DNA of 64,000 bases from Paraburkholderia ginsengisoli NBRC 100965 (GCF_000739735.1 NZ_BBJF01000004.1:62001-126000), one strand, 5' to 3'; counted from the first letter of the stretch, positions 10,319-27,457 are shown. Notes: generated from the sequence alone by a model not told the origin. Program-made: numbers and translations.

Positions 10319-10657
10319 CGGTGCAAAGCGGTGCAAAGCGGTGAGAAGCGGTGGAAAGCGCCGGCAGCCGGCGAATCCCGCTACGACGAACCGCTGCGCC
10401 ACGCGCCTCGTACCGAGCGCGCCGGTTTGCCGGCACCGGCCCGCTCCCGGCCGCCTTTGCGCGAGCCGGCGGCATTGTATGGCAAACTTCGCGCTTGATC
10501 GGCAGTGGCAGCGGCGCGCGTCTTGCTACCACAGCGCGGCGGCCCGGAACCTCCGACGCCGCCACGACACCAACGATCACGACGCTCGGGCCGCACGGCA
10601 GGCGCTTCAACGTCTTCCGTGCACAGCACAAAGCCGAAAACGCAGAAAAGGATTCGC
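10319..10657 (+). other. Gene-free interval upstream of lolC with short tandem repeat
   Basis: I see no convincing gene in these 339 bases. The frames here are open only because of high GC. The stretch holds four imperfect 10-bp repeats (10321-10360) right after the preceding stop codon, and an AAGGA ribosome-binding site for lolC at its end. A lolC promoter presumably lies here but has no clear -10 element. Confidence 0.5.
10321..10360 (+). repeat. Four copies of a 10-bp tandem repeat (GTGnnAAGCG)
   Basis: The units are GTGCAAAGCG, GTGCAAAGCG, GTGAGAAGCG and GTGGAAAGCG. The array begins two bases after the stop codon of the 81-residue protein. No T-tract or hairpin is associated. Confidence 0.85.
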
Positions 10658-11911
10658 TTGAAATTTCCCTACGAATGGCAGATTGGCTGGCGCTACACAC
10701 GCGCCGGCAAACGCACGACCGGTAACGGCTTCATTTCGTTCATCGCGCTGGTGTCGATGTCGGGCATCGCGCTCGGCGTCGCGGCGCTGATCGTCGTGCT
10801 GTCGGTGATGAACGGTTTCCAGAAAGAAGTCCGGGACCGCATGCTCTCGGTGCTCGCGCACGTCGAAATCTTTTCGCCGACCGGCTCGATGCCGAACTGG
10901 CAACTCACCGCGAAGGAAGCGCGCCTGAATAAACAGGTGATCGGCGCGGCGCCGTACGTCGAAGCGCAGGCGCTGCTCACGCGCCAGGACGCCGTGAGCG
11001 GCGTCGCGCTGCGCGGCGTCGAGCCGTCGCTCGAGCCTGAAGTGTCCGACATCGGCAAGGAAATGAAAGGCGGCAAGCTGACCGATCTCGTGCCCGGCGA
11101 TTTCGGCATCGTGCTCGGCGCGGACCTCGCGACCAATCTCGGCGTGCAGCTGAACGACAAGATCACGCTGGTCGCGCCCGAAGGCACCATCACGCCGGCC
11201 GGCATGCTGCCGCGGCTGAAGCAGTTCACGGTGGTGGGCATCTTCGAGTCGGGGCATTACGAATACGACAGCACGCTCGCGCTGATCAACATCAAGGACG
11301 CGCAGGCGTTGTTCCGGCTGCCCGCGCCGACCGGCGTGCGGCTGCGCCTGACCGACATGCAGCGCGCCCCGGAAGTCGCGCATGAACTGGCGCGCAGCCT
11401 GTCGGGCGATCTCTACATCCGCGACTGGACGCAGCAGAACAAGACCTGGTTCTCGGCGGTGCAGATCGAGAAGCGCATGATGTTCATCATCCTCACGCTG
11501 ATCATCGCGGTGGCCGCGTTCAATCTCGTTTCGTCGCTGGTGATGACGGTAACCAACAAGCAGGCCGACATCGCGATCCTGCGCACGCTCGGCGCGCAGC
11601 CCGGCTCGATCATGAAGATCTTCGTCGTGCAAGGCGTGACGATCGGCTTCATCGGCACGGCGACCGGCGTCGCGCTCGGCTGTCTGATCGCGTGGAGCAT
11701 TCCGTGGCTCGTGCCGATGATCGAGCACATGCTCGGCGTGCAGTTCCTGCCGCCGTCGGTGTACTTCATCAGCGAGCTGCCGTCCGAGCTGATTCCGGCC
11801 GACGTCGCGCGCATCGGCATCATTGCGTTCCTGATGTCGGCGGTGGCGACGCTTTACCCGAGCTGGCGCGGTGCCAAAGTCCGTCCGGCGGAGGCGCTGC
11901 GCTATGAATGA
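10658..11911 (+). CDS. lolC: Lipoprotein-releasing ABC transporter permease, LolC/E family
   Basis: A 417-residue inner-membrane permease that extracts mature lipoproteins from the membrane for hand-over to LolA. The start is TTG 10658, placed by an AAGGA site five bases upstream and by homology beginning [12 protein letters not shown]. Four membrane segments are visible: one near residues 25-50 ([19 protein letters not shown]), then a large periplasmic domain, then three close to the C-terminus ([48 protein letters not shown]). The ATPase gene lolD overlaps its end by 8 bases. No second permease gene (lolE) is adjacent. Confidence 0.93.
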   Translation: MKFPYEWQIGWRYTRAGKRTTGNGFISFIALVSMSGIALGVAALIVVLSVMNGFQKEVRDRMLSVLAHVEIFSPTGSMPNWQLTAKEARLNKQVIGAAPYVEAQALLTRQDAVSGVALRGVEPSLEPEVSDIGKEMKGGKLTDLVPGDFGIVLGADLATNLGVQLNDKITLVAPEGTITPAGMLPRLKQFTVVGIFESGHYEYDSTLALINIKDAQALFRLPAPTGVRLRLTDMQRAPEVAHELARSLSGDLYIRDWTQQNKTWFSAVQIEKRMMFIILTLIIAVAAFNLVSSLVMTVTNKQADIAILRTLGAQPGSIMKIFVVQGVTIGFIGTATGVALGCLIAWSIPWLVPMIEHMLGVQFLPPSVYFISELPSELIPADVARIGIIAFLMSAVATLYPSWRGAKVRPAEALRYE

Positions 11912-12647
11912 CCGTTCCGCAAATCTCTCCATGGCTACTCAGGAATCCGCGCCGTATCCCTACGTGCTCGAAGCAACCGGCATTTCCAAATCGTTCGTGC
12001 AGGGCGGTCTGAACGTGCAGGTGCTCAACAACACGCAACTGAGCGTGCGACGCGGCGAGAAGCTGGCGATCGTCGGCGCGTCGGGTTCCGGCAAGAGCAC
12101 GCTGCTGCACGTGCTCGGCGGTCTCGACGATCCGAGCGCCGGCCACGTCTCGGTGATGGGCAAGCCCTTTACCAAGCTGTCCGAGCGCGAACGCAACGAC
12201 CTGCGCAATCGCGCGCTCGGCTTCGTCTATCAGTTCCACCATCTGCTCCCGGAGTTTTCTGCGCTCGACAACGTCGCGATGCCGCTGCGGATTCGTCGCA
12301 TGACGACCGAGGCCTCGCGCCGCGAAGCGCTCGCGGTGCTGGAGCGGGTCGGCATGGGGCATCGCGCGAAACATCGGCCGGGCGAGCTGTCGGGCGGCGA
12401 GCGTCAGCGTGTCGCGATCGCGCGCGCGCTGGTGACGAAGCCCGCCTGCGTGCTGGCCGACGAGCCGACCGGCAACCTTGACGGCGGCACCGCCGACACG
12501 GTGTTCAACCTGATGCTCGAACTGTCGAAAACGCTCGAAACGAGCTTCGTGATCGTCACGCACGATCCGGAACTGGCGGGGCGCTGCGACCGCATCATGC
12601 GCTTGCGCGACGGCGTGCTGTACGAAGAGCCGCCGGTGCCGGTTTGA
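11904..12647 (+). CDS. lolD: Lipoprotein-releasing ABC transporter ATPase LolD
   Basis: A 247-residue ABC ATPase that powers the Lol lipoprotein exporter with the upstream permease. Walker A is [12 protein letters not shown] near residue 62, the signature is [15 protein letters not shown] near 158 and Walker B is [12 protein letters not shown] near 181. The LolD-type segment [18 protein letters not shown] is also present. ATG 11904 overlaps the lolC stop by 8 bases, implying translational coupling; a second ATG at 11931 is possible. A compact GC-rich hairpin follows. Confidence 0.95.
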   Translation: MNDRSANLSMATQESAPYPYVLEATGISKSFVQGGLNVQVLNNTQLSVRRGEKLAIVGASGSGKSTLLHVLGGLDDPSAGHVSVMGKPFTKLSERERNDLRNRALGFVYQFHHLLPEFSALDNVAMPLRIRRMTTEASRREALAVLERVGMGHRAKHRPGELSGGERQRVAIARALVTKPACVLADEPTGNLDGGTADTVFNLMLELSKTLETSFVIVTHDPELAGRCDRIMRLRDGVLYEEPPVPV

Positions 12648-12652
12648 GGGGA

Positions 12653-12677
12653 GGCCGCCCGCGGGCGGCCTTGCTTT
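12653..12677 (+). terminator. Possible terminator after lolD
   Basis: GGCCGCCC and GGGCGGCC form a GC-rich hairpin immediately after the lolD stop, followed by TTGCTTTT. The T-tract is interrupted, so termination may be partial. Confidence 0.5.
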
Positions 12678-12730
12678 TGCCGCTTGCCGCAAGGGGCGAG
12701 CGGGCGCAGCTGGTTTCATGAGGTACGCCC

Positions 12731-13519
12731 ATGTGGATCGATACGCACTGTCACCTGGACGCTTCCGAATTCGACGCCGACCGCGACGCGGTGGCTGCCG
12801 CGGCGCGCGGTGCGGGTGTGTCGCGCATCGTGATTCCGGCGATCGGCCGGCAGAATTTCGCGGCGGTGCGCGAGCTCGCGCATCGGATCGACGGCGGCGC
12901 GTATGCGCTGGGCATTCACCCGCTGTTCACGCCCGGCGCCGCCGATGGCGATCTCGATCTGCTGCGCATGGAGATCGAGGCGAGTCTCGACGATCCGCGC
13001 TTCGTCGGCATTGGTGAAATCGGGCTCGACTATTTCGTCGACGGTCTCGACGATGCGCGCCAGCAATTCTTCTACAGCGGTCAGCTGCAACTCGCGCGCG
13101 AATTCGATCTGCCGGTGATTTGCCACGTGCGCAAATCGCAGGATCAGGTGATCAAGGGACTGCGGCGGCATCAGATCCATCGTGGCATCGCGCACGCGTT
13201 CAACGGCAGTTTCCAGCAGGCGCAGGCGTATCTCGACCAGGGGCTGCATCTAGGCTTCGGAGGCAATCTGACGTTCGAGCGCGCGCGGCAAATCCGCCGG
13301 CTGGCCGAGCAGTTGCCGTTCGATGCGCTGGTCGTCGAAACCGATGCGCCGGACATCGCGCCTTCATGGATGTACAAGCAGCGCAACTCGCCAGAGCAGA
13401 TTCCGGGCATCGGGGCGGGCCTTGCGCAACTGCGCGGCATGAGCGCCGACGCAACCGCCCTAGGCACAACGGCTAACGCGCTCGCCGCGCTGCCGCGACT
13501 CGCCCTTTCCTCTGCATAA
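12731..13519 (+). CDS. TatD-family metal-dependent deoxyribonuclease
   Basis: A 262-residue TIM-barrel hydrolase of the TatD family; members act as metal-dependent 3'-5' DNA nucleases and D-Tyr-tRNA-like hydrolase relatives. Metal-ligand motifs are visible in order: DTHCHLD at residues 4-10, the Glu in GIGEIGLDYF near 95, His in VICHVRKS near 134, His in IAHAFNGS near 156, and Asp in ETDAPDIAP near 205. It lies between lolD and comEC on the same strand. The E. coli family has several paralogues (TatD, YcfH, YjjV), and I do not assign which one this is. Confidence 0.9.
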   Translation: MWIDTHCHLDASEFDADRDAVAAAARGAGVSRIVIPAIGRQNFAAVRELAHRIDGGAYALGIHPLFTPGAADGDLDLLRMEIEASLDDPRFVGIGEIGLDYFVDGLDDARQQFFYSGQLQLAREFDLPVICHVRKSQDQVIKGLRRHQIHRGIAHAFNGSFQQAQAYLDQGLHLGFGGNLTFERARQIRRLAEQLPFDALVVETDAPDIAPSWMYKQRNSPEQIPGIGAGLAQLRGMSADATALGTTANALAALPRLALSSA

Positions 13520-13631
13520 TCGATCTCGTTGGTCTGAGTGGTTCGCGCCGGGCGGAACCCATATCCGGCGGGCTCGCTGACGCCTGCTCGCCGCGTGTGG
13601 CGGCGTTCGGCGGTTGCCGGGCGGAGGGCGA

Positions 13632-17066
<3,435 letters not shown>

Positions 17067-17273
17067 TGGCCGACTGAAGTGCGACTGAAGTGCCGCCGTC
17101 GACGGAAACGCCGACCGGCGAGTCGTCGAATGAACCGCCGGTTGTCCAGTTAGAAGTGACGCACAGCAAGACCGAAGTCGTCGCCGGGGAACTGGCGCCG
17201 AACATTCACGGCACGCGCTCAAAAACGCACGCGCAAGCCCGCAAGCAAAAAAACAGCACGGAGATAGCCGCAG

Positions 17274-18077
17274 TTGAAAAACATCATTCATTTCTCGCAC
17301 GCGAACGGCTTTCCGGCATCGACCTACCGGACGATCTTCGCCGAACTCTCCGACGACTATGAGTTGCGTTCCATCGAGCGTATCGGTCACGACACGCGCT
17401 TCCCGGTGACGCAGGACTGGCCGCATCTAGTGGATCAGTTGCTCGACGACATCGGCCGTTCGTACGAGCAGCCGGTGTGGCTGGTGGGGCATTCGCTCGG
17501 CGGTTATCTGTCGCTGATGGCCGCGCTGAAGAAGCCGCAGTGGGTGAGGGGCGTGGTGATGCTCGACTCGCCGGTGATCGCCGGCTGGCGCAGCAGCATG
17601 CTGCGCGTGTCGCAATGGACCGGGCTCGACGAGCGGCTCTCGCCCGCGGCCGCCACGCGCACGCGCCGCACCCACTGGGCGAGCCGCGACGAAGCGTGGC
17701 GGCACTTTCATGCGAAGCCGGCGTTCGCGCGCTGGGACGAACGCATGCTGTCCGATTACATCGACTTCGGCATCCCGCAGACTTCGCCCGACGGCGGCCG
17801 TACGCTGGCTTTCGACCGCCGCACCGAGTATCAGATCTACAGGACCCTGCCGCACACGCTCGGCGCGCGGCTTGCCCGAGGCGCGCCGGTGCCGGTCGGG
17901 TTCATCGCCGGCACCCGCTCGAAGGAAATCCGCCAGGCCGGGCTCGATGCGACCCGCCGCGCCACTGGTGGCCATCTGGAGTGGATCGAGGGCAGCCATC
18001 TTTATCCGATGGAAAAGCCGCTCGAAACCGCGCGTGCGGTGCAGCGGATGTTGCGCGAACTGGCGCCGCGCGTTTGA
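17274..18077 (+). CDS. Alpha/beta-fold hydrolase
   Basis: A 267-residue soluble alpha/beta hydrolase of unknown substrate. The nucleophile elbow is GHSLGGYLSLMAAL near residue 73, and the late catalytic His is likely in EGSHLYPMEKP near 242. An acid residue is expected in between but I cannot place it with certainty. The start TTG 17274 is supported by GGAGA nine bases upstream. It lies about 207 bp downstream of comEC on the same strand, so co-transcription is possible but not shown. No signal peptide or membrane segment is seen. Confidence 0.85.
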   Translation: MKNIIHFSHANGFPASTYRTIFAELSDDYELRSIERIGHDTRFPVTQDWPHLVDQLLDDIGRSYEQPVWLVGHSLGGYLSLMAALKKPQWVRGVVMLDSPVIAGWRSSMLRVSQWTGLDERLSPAAATRTRRTHWASRDEAWRHFHAKPAFARWDERMLSDYIDFGIPQTSPDGGRTLAFDRRTEYQIYRTLPHTLGARLARGAPVPVGFIAGTRSKEIRQAGLDATRRATGGHLEWIEGSHLYPMEKPLETARAVQRMLRELAPRV

Positions 18078-20984
<2,907 letters not shown>

Positions 20985-21033
20985 AACTGATTCGGGCATT
21001 CGCCGTGTTGCGTGATGAGTCACGATTGGCTTG

Positions 21034-22507
<1,474 letters not shown>

Positions 22508-22573
22508 GTTTGTCTGTGGCCAGTTTGTCTGCATTGACCGATGAGCCGGTCATCCTTCGTTCCTGATTGACCT

Positions 22574-22612
22574 CGCCGCCCTGCGTATAGCGCAGGGCGG
22601 CGCGTATTTATT
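22574..22612 (+). terminator. Strong hairpin between eno and ftsB
   Basis: A perfect 12-bp stem is formed by CGCCGCCCTGCG (22574-22585) and CGCAGGGCGGCG (22591-22602) with a 5-base loop. It is followed by CGTATTTATTG, an imperfect T-tract. It probably reduces read-through from eno into ftsB, which starts 22 bases later. Confidence 0.7.
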
Positions 22613-22623
22613 GTGCTTACTTC

Positions 22624-23055
22624 ATGCGGCTTGTCACTGCTGTCCTGATCGTTCTGCTGGCGCTGATCCAGTACCCGCTCTGGTGGGGCCATGGCGGCTG
22701 GTTGCGTGTGCACGAGTTGCAGCAGCAACTGGCCCAGCAGGTGCAGAAGAATGCCGATTCGAAGCTGCGCAACGAGCGCATTCAGGGCGAAGTGCAAGAC
22801 TTGCAGAACGGCACCGCCGCGGTCGAAGAGCGGGCGCGCTACGAAATGGGCATGGTCAAGGACGGAGAAGTGTTCGTGCAGTTCGTGTCGCCGAATGCGC
22901 CGTTGCCGACCGCGAACACGCCTTCGGTGACCACCTCGACGCGCGGGGAAGTATCGGCCGCGCCGCTGCACGTGGTGCCGAATCCGGAGTCGCGTGCGAA
23001 GCCGGATCGCAAGCATGGCGGGAAGGCAGCGAAGGACAAAAAGGCGACGCATTGA
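22624..23055 (+). CDS. ftsB: Cell division protein FtsB
   Basis: A 143-residue bitopic membrane protein of the divisome FtsQLB complex. Residues 3-18 form a single membrane segment ([16 protein letters not shown]), then a heptad-rich coiled coil (about 30-65) and the FtsB/DivIC block [20 protein letters not shown] hydrophilic tail of about 50 residues, rich in Pro, Lys and Thr and ending KKATH, extends past the usual core. The position directly after eno is the conserved context. A terminator follows about 40 bp downstream. Confidence 0.94.
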   Translation: MRLVTAVLIVLLALIQYPLWWGHGGWLRVHELQQQLAQQVQKNADSKLRNERIQGEVQDLQNGTAAVEERARYEMGMVKDGEVFVQFVSPNAPLPTANTPSVTTSTRGEVSAAPLHVVPNPESRAKPDRKHGGKAAKDKKATH

Positions 23056-23094
23056 GCCTGGTCGGTCGGCATCTGGCTTTGGTCCTAAAGATGC

Positions 23095-23137
23095 AAAAAA
23101 AAGGCGCGGTTCATTTCTGAACCGCGCCTTTTTCTTT
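23095..23137 (+). terminator. Rho-independent terminator, ftsB / convergent lipoprotein gene
   Basis: AAAAAGGCGCGGTTCA and TGAACCGCGCCTTTTT form a long hairpin with a short loop, with A and T tracts on both sides. It lies between two convergent genes and should serve both. Confidence 0.85.
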
Positions 23138-23155
23138 GGGTTTGACAGTTGATCG

Positions 23156-23539
23156 CTACCAGCCCCAGCTCGGCCCGAAGCCGACACCGATACCCGTGCC
23201 CCAGCCACGTCCCCAGCCGCCGCTCGAATAGCCGCCGAACACGGTGACGGGTGGCGAGTAATAACGCGACCACGCCTGGGCGGCGTTCTCGGCCGCAATC
23301 GCCTGGTCCTGCTCGAACAGTACCTGACGATCGATCGCGTCATAGCGGGCGCGCTCTTCAGGCGTCAGCGGAGCGGGCGCATTGGGCGCGCCGCCGGTCT
23401 GGTCGGGCGGCAAGCGGCTCAGGATCTGCGACGGCCCCGCAGGATTCATCGCGCAGCCGCTCAGTGCGGCGCTCCCCACGACGACAGCCACGGCCACGAG
23501 CGCGCGCACATCGCGAATCAACGAAGCAGGGTAGTTCAT
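23156..23539 (-). CDS. Small putative lipoprotein, Gly/Trp-rich C-terminus
   Basis: A 127-residue protein of unknown function. The start MNYPASL at 23539 gives a signal sequence with hydrophobic core VAVAVVVGSAAL and a lipobox LSGC (Cys near residue 30), so it is probably lipidated. The middle holds LTPEERARYDAIDRQVLFEQDQAI, a likely amphipathic helix. The C-terminus is rich in Gly, Trp and Tyr (GGWGRGWGTG) and ends SWGW. Similar short lipoproteins are common in Burkholderia, but I know no function. It is convergent with ftsB. Confidence 0.72.
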   Translation of the reverse strand: MNYPASLIRDVRALVAVAVVVGSAALSGCAMNPAGPSQILSRLPPDQTGGAPNAPAPLTPEERARYDAIDRQVLFEQDQAIAAENAAQAWSRYYSPPVTVFGGYSSGGWGRGWGTGIGVGFGPSWGW

Positions 23540-23751
23540 GTTCGATCTCCAACAGTCTGGATGCCTAAGCAAAACATGCGCAGCGTGCAACGCCGATGAT
23601 CCACCGCAACGATCAAAGATAACGCGCCGGCCAAGCCGTGAAAAGTCCTGGGCGGCGCGCTGATGACTGTCGTCGTGCAGGTGCGGCGGTGGAGCGTGCG
23701 GCTGCTATTACGTCAATCGCGCGACGCGCACACACCGGCGCCACAAGTCGT

Positions 23752-24702
23752 TCAATGCCGCTGGTCGGCGGCCGGCGTCACACCTTGTGAGAGCGCGTTG
23801 GCAACAAAAAGCTGCGCGACGTCCACCGGATCGAATTCGTAGCGTTGATTGCAGAATTCGCAATGGATCTCGACATGGCCGCGCTCCTGGATCACGCCGT
23901 CCACTTCCTCGCGACCCAGCATCTTCAGCATGCTGCCGACTTTTTCGCGCGAGCACGTGCACTCGAAACGCGCGGTGGCCGGCTCGAAATGCTGGACGTT
24001 CTCCTGCCAGAACAGGCGGCGGAACACCGTTTCCGGTTCTTCCTTCAGCAACTCGTCCTGCGACAGCGTGCTGCCCAGCGTGCAGACGCGCTCCCACGTG
24101 TCCGCGTCCAGTTCGCCCGGATGCGGGACGATGCCACCGTCGCCCGGCAGCTTCTGCAGCAGCATGCCGACCGCGCGCTCGGTGTTCGCCGCGAGCCACA
24201 GGCGCGTGTCGAGCTGCTCCGAGTGATGCATGTAATGCTCGAGCACTTCGCTCATCGATTTGAGCGGGCCGTCCACGCCCGACAGCGGCACGATACTTTG
24301 ATACGGCTGCTGACCAGGCTGCTTGCTGGCCGGGTCGAGCGTGATCACGCAGCGGCCGTGACCGCTCGCGTTCAGCAGTTCGACCATCGAGGTCGCGTCG
24401 TCGATCGTGTTGTCCGCGTCGCCGGACAGCTTCGCGGTGGCGCGCATCGACAGATCGGAGCCGCACTGCACCACCAGCATCTTGACCGGGCCGTCGCCGA
24501 AGATCTGCATGACGAGCGTGCCGTCGAACTTCAGGTTCGCCGACAGCAGCGCGCACGCGGCCATCATTTCGCCCAGAATCGTCCGCACGGGCGCCGGATA
24601 GTCACGGCGCGTCAGCACTTCCTGCCACGTATTGCGCAGCGAAACGATCTCGCCGCGCACCGGCGCCGCGCTGAACATGAATTTTTGCAACTGGTCGCTC
24701 AC
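23752..24702 (-). CDS. hslO: Redox-regulated chaperone Hsp33
   Basis: A 316-residue heat-shock chaperone activated by oxidation. The C-terminal zinc switch is present: CTC (in FECTCSREK) and CEFC (in VEIHCEFCNQ) supply the four cysteines. The start is GTG 24702, supported by GAGGAAAA just upstream and by homology beginning VSDQLQKFMF. The N-terminal core includes VRGEIVSLRNTWQEVL. Its start lies about 45 bp after the minus-strand carbonic anhydrase homologue, suggesting an operon. Confidence 0.95.
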   Translation of the reverse strand: MSDQLQKFMFSAAPVRGEIVSLRNTWQEVLTRRDYPAPVRTILGEMMAACALLSANLKFDGTLVMQIFGDGPVKMLVVQCGSDLSMRATAKLSGDADNTIDDATSMVELLNASGHGRCVITLDPASKQPGQQPYQSIVPLSGVDGPLKSMSEVLEHYMHHSEQLDTRLWLAANTERAVGMLLQKLPGDGGIVPHPGELDADTWERVCTLGSTLSQDELLKEEPETVFRRLFWQENVQHFEPATARFECTCSREKVGSMLKMLGREEVDGVIQERGHVEIHCEFCNQRYEFDPVDVAQLFVANALSQGVTPAADQRH

Positions 24703-24745
24703 AACTTTTCCTCGGTGGAATGGCGCATCTCGCACGCGCCGGCTG

Positions 24746-25270
24746 TTAGCCGATGCGTACGAGCTGCGCCTTGAAATATTCGCGGCGCTCGGCATAGCTT
24801 GCCGTGCCGCGCTGCATATTGGCGATATCCGTCTCGGTGAGTTCGCGCACCACCTTGGCGGGCGCGCCGAGAATCAGCGAATTGTCGGGAAACACCTTGC
24901 CTTCGGTGACGATGGCGCCCGCTCCGACCAGACAGTTGCGGCCGATCACCGCGCCATTCAAGACCACCGCCTGAATTCCGATCAGCGAGCCTTCCTTGAT
25001 TGTGCAGCCGTGCAGCATGACCTGATGGCCGATCGTCACGTTCGGCTCGATCGTCAGCGGGAAGCCGGGGTCGGTGTGCAGCACCGCGTTTTCCTGCACA
25101 TTGCTGCCGGCGCCGATGGTGATCCCTTCGTTGTCGCCGCGAATCGTTGCGCCGAACCACACGCTCGCGTTTTCCTCGAGCGTCACGTTGCCGATGATGT
25201 TCGCCGAATCCGCGACGAACACGCTTTCATGGATGGTCGGGGCGGCTTCGCCAAGCTTGTAAATCGTCAC
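24746..25270 (-). CDS. Gamma-class carbonic anhydrase family protein
   Basis: A 174-residue left-handed beta-helix protein with hexapeptide repeats, like YrdA/PaaY and gamma carbonic anhydrases. The three expected zinc-ligand histidines are His65 (AVLHTDPG), His82 (TIGHQVM) and His87 (MLHGC). The conserved start of the fold (ANIIGNVTLEENASVWFGA) is clear. The start is GTG 25270 with AGGAG a few bases upstream; the long open extension to 25969 is not coding. Catalytic activity is unproven in this subfamily, so a ferripyochelin-binding-type name should be avoided. It precedes hslO. Confidence 0.9.
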   Translation of the reverse strand: MTIYKLGEAAPTIHESVFVADSANIIGNVTLEENASVWFGATIRGDNEGITIGAGSNVQENAVLHTDPGFPLTIEPNVTIGHQVMLHGCTIKEGSLIGIQAVVLNGAVIGRNCLVGAGAIVTEGKVFPDNSLILGAPAKVVRELTETDIANMQRGTASYAERREYFKAQLVRIG

Positions 25271-25616
25271 AGTGTCTCCTCTGGATCGGTCGCGGCGCGT
25301 GCTCGGTGGGACGGTGAACAGCCCGACGCGCGCCTCGCCGGGGTGTCCCGCTGGGGCTCCATCGCGCAGGTGCCACGAGCGCGCTGGATGGTCGAATCGA
25401 GTATTGTAAACGTTTGTGTGGTTGGGCCGCTTTCGTGGCCGTCCGGACGTTTTCCGGCCAGTGGCTCGGCCTGGCGGCGCCGTTGTGGCGTTGCGGGTCT
25501 CCCGCCAGGCGCGCAGGCGCCGTCCTTTTAACGCGTTCGCCGCCGCGTCTTGCACGTCTCGCGCCGCTTGCCCCGGCTGTTCTTCATTTATCACTTCCTT
25601 CGCCGATCCGCTTGCC
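25271..25616. other. Gene-free divergent interval
   Basis: These 346 bases separate the divergent carbonic anhydrase homologue and the DUF455 gene. I see no RNA gene or convincing small gene. A TACAAT on the minus strand (25408-25403) is a possible -10 element for the leftward genes, without a clear -35. Confidence 0.4.
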
Positions 25617-26492
25617 ATGATGTCCGCCGCTTCGTCCGTTCCGCCTCCCCAAGACCAGCCCGCGTGCGCGCGAACGGCCGCGCTGGCCGCATTGAGCGAA
25701 AACGATCCGGCCATCAAAGCCGCCACGGTCCGGGCGTTGTACGCCGCCGTCCTCGCGGGCGGCGCGTCATGTCCGACCGACCTCGAACTCGACGAGCCCG
25801 CCGGCCTCCCAGGCCGTCCCGCGCGTCCCGAACTGGTTGATCCGCGGCAACTGAAGCGGCGCAGCATGCAGTCGCCGGAAGGCCGCGCGGCTCTGCTGCA
25901 CGCGCTCGCGCACATCGAATTCAACGCAATCAATCTCGCGCTCGACGCTGTCTGGCGATTCGCCCGCATGCCCGCCGCGTTCTATACCGACTGGCTCAAG
26001 GTCGCCGCCGAGGAGGCCTATCACTACTCGCTGCTGGCCGCGCGCCTTGCGGAATACGGGCACGCATACGGCGATTTCCCCGCGCACGACGGCCTGTGGG
26101 ACATGTGCGAGCGCACCCGCGGCGACGTGCTGGCGCGCATGGCGCTGGTGCCGCGCACGCTCGAGGCCCGCGGCCTCGACGCGTCGCCGCCGATCCGCGC
26201 GCGTCTGCAGCAGGCGGGGGATCACGCGTCCGCGGAAATTCTCGACGTGATCCTGCGCGACGAGATTGGCCATGTGCTGATCGGCAATCACTGGTTTCGG
26301 CACCTGTGCGCCGCGAGCGGCCTCGATCCGCACCCGACCTACACGCGCCTCGCCGATCAGTATCACGCACCGAAATTACGCGGTCCGTTCAATTTCGAGG
26401 CGCGTCGCGACGCCGGCTTCGACGAAGCGGAACTGGCCGCGCTGGCCGGCCTGGACGCCAGACAGCCGGCCGCACCCGTCGCGAACGGCTGA
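25617..26492 (+). CDS. DUF455 ferritin-like protein
   Basis: A 291-residue protein of the DUF455 family, predicted to have a ferritin-like four-helix fold with a di-metal site. Candidate ligands are spread over AHIEFNAINLALD (near residue 100), AAEEAYHYSLLA (near 125) and ILDVILRDEIGHVLIG (near 208), which carry the Glu and His pattern of this fold. No biochemical role is established to my knowledge; some relatives are linked to tRNA modification only by resemblance to MiaE. Two adjacent ATGs (25617 and 25620) could start it. A hydrolase gene follows. Confidence 0.85.
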   Translation: MMSAASSVPPPQDQPACARTAALAALSENDPAIKAATVRALYAAVLAGGASCPTDLELDEPAGLPGRPARPELVDPRQLKRRSMQSPEGRAALLHALAHIEFNAINLALDAVWRFARMPAAFYTDWLKVAAEEAYHYSLLAARLAEYGHAYGDFPAHDGLWDMCERTRGDVLARMALVPRTLEARGLDASPPIRARLQQAGDHASAEILDVILRDEIGHVLIGNHWFRHLCAASGLDPHPTYTRLADQYHAPKLRGPFNFEARRDAGFDEAELAALAGLDARQPAAPVANG

Positions 26493-26534
26493 GGTCTGTC
26501 GATAATCCGACCCCACGTATCGCCCGGCTGTCTC

Positions 26535-26540
26535 TATAAT
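26535..26540 (+). promoter_or_regulatory. Candidate -10 element for the hydrolase at 26573
   Basis: A perfect TATAAT lies 32 bases before the start codon. No good -35 hexamer is visible at normal spacing. Confidence 0.4.
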
Positions 26541-26572
26541 CGAACGACCATTCTTTTTTGAGCGTGCCGTTC

Positions 26573-27457
26573 ATGAATACTTCCCGGTCTGAGTTCGTCG
26601 CCGTGCGCGGCATCCGTCTGCATGTGCGGCGTTGGGGCAATCCCGGCGCGCCGATGCTGTTCATGCTGCACGGCTGGATGGACGTGGCGGCGTCGTTCCA
26701 GTTCGTCGTCGATGCGTTGGCCGGCGACTGGCAGGTGCTCGCGCCCGACATGCGTGGCTTCGGCCTGTCGGACTGGCCGGTGGCCGAGCGCGGCGGCGGC
26801 AGCTACTGGATTCCGGACTATCTCGCCGATCTCGACGCGCTGCTCGACCACTACGCGCCCTCCGGCGAGGTGAATCTGGTCGGCCATAGCATGGGCGCGA
26901 ACATCGTCTGCCTGTATGCGGGCGTGCGGCCCGAGCGGGTGCGGCGCGTGGTCGATCTGGAGGGCTTCGGGCTCGCGCCATCGCACTCGGCGCAAGCGCC
27001 CAAACGCCTGCTGAACTGGCTCGACGAATTGCGCGACCCGCCGCAACTGAAGCGCTATGCGTCGCTCGATGACGTCGCCGCGCGTCTCATCAAGACCAAT
27101 CCGCGCCTCGATCCGCGGCGCGCGCAGTTTCTCGCGCAGCACTGGTCGAAGCCGGACGGCGAAGGACGCCGCATGCTGCTCGCCGACCCGGCGCACAAGT
27201 TGCGCGGACCGACCCTGTACCGCCTCGACGAGGTGATGGCCGTGTGGCGCAAGGTCAGCGCGAAAGTGCTGCACGTCGAGGCCGCCAATTCGCCCACGCT
27301 CGCGCAGATTGCCGGCGAGATACCGCTCGACGAGTTCAAGGCGCGTTTCCAGGCGTTTCCGAACTGGCGCGAGAAAATCATCGACGGGGCGGGGCACATG
27401 GTGCACCACGATCAGCCGGAGCAGGTGGCCGCGTTGATAGAGGGATTTTGTTCCTGA
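26573..27457 (+). CDS. Alpha/beta hydrolase
   Basis: A 294-residue alpha/beta-fold hydrolase. The oxyanion segment is FMLHGWMDVAASF near residue 28, the nucleophile elbow VGHSMGANIVCLYAG near 103 and the late catalytic His GAGHMVHHDQPE near 275. The substrate is unknown; the motifs fit the broad esterase/haloalkane-dehalogenase-like group. ATG 26573 is chosen over an upstream TTG at 26558. No signal peptide is seen. Confidence 0.87.
   Translation: MNTSRSEFVAVRGIRLHVRRWGNPGAPMLFMLHGWMDVAASFQFVVDALAGDWQVLAPDMRGFGLSDWPVAERGGGSYWIPDYLADLDALLDHYAPSGEVNLVGHSMGANIVCLYAGVRPERVRRVVDLEGFGLAPSHSAQAPKRLLNWLDELRDPPQLKRYASLDDVAARLIKTNPRLDPRRAQFLAQHWSKPDGEGRRMLLADPAHKLRGPTLYRLDEVMAVWRKVSAKVLHVEAANSPTLAQIAGEIPLDEFKARFQAFPNWREKIIDGAGHMVHHDQPEQVAALIEGFCS

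Noticed and set aside
17071..17092. Tandem CGACTGAAGTG repeat after comEC as a mobile-element footprint
   Set aside because: It is an 11-bp duplication next to the comEC end with no element, inverted repeats or transposase around it.
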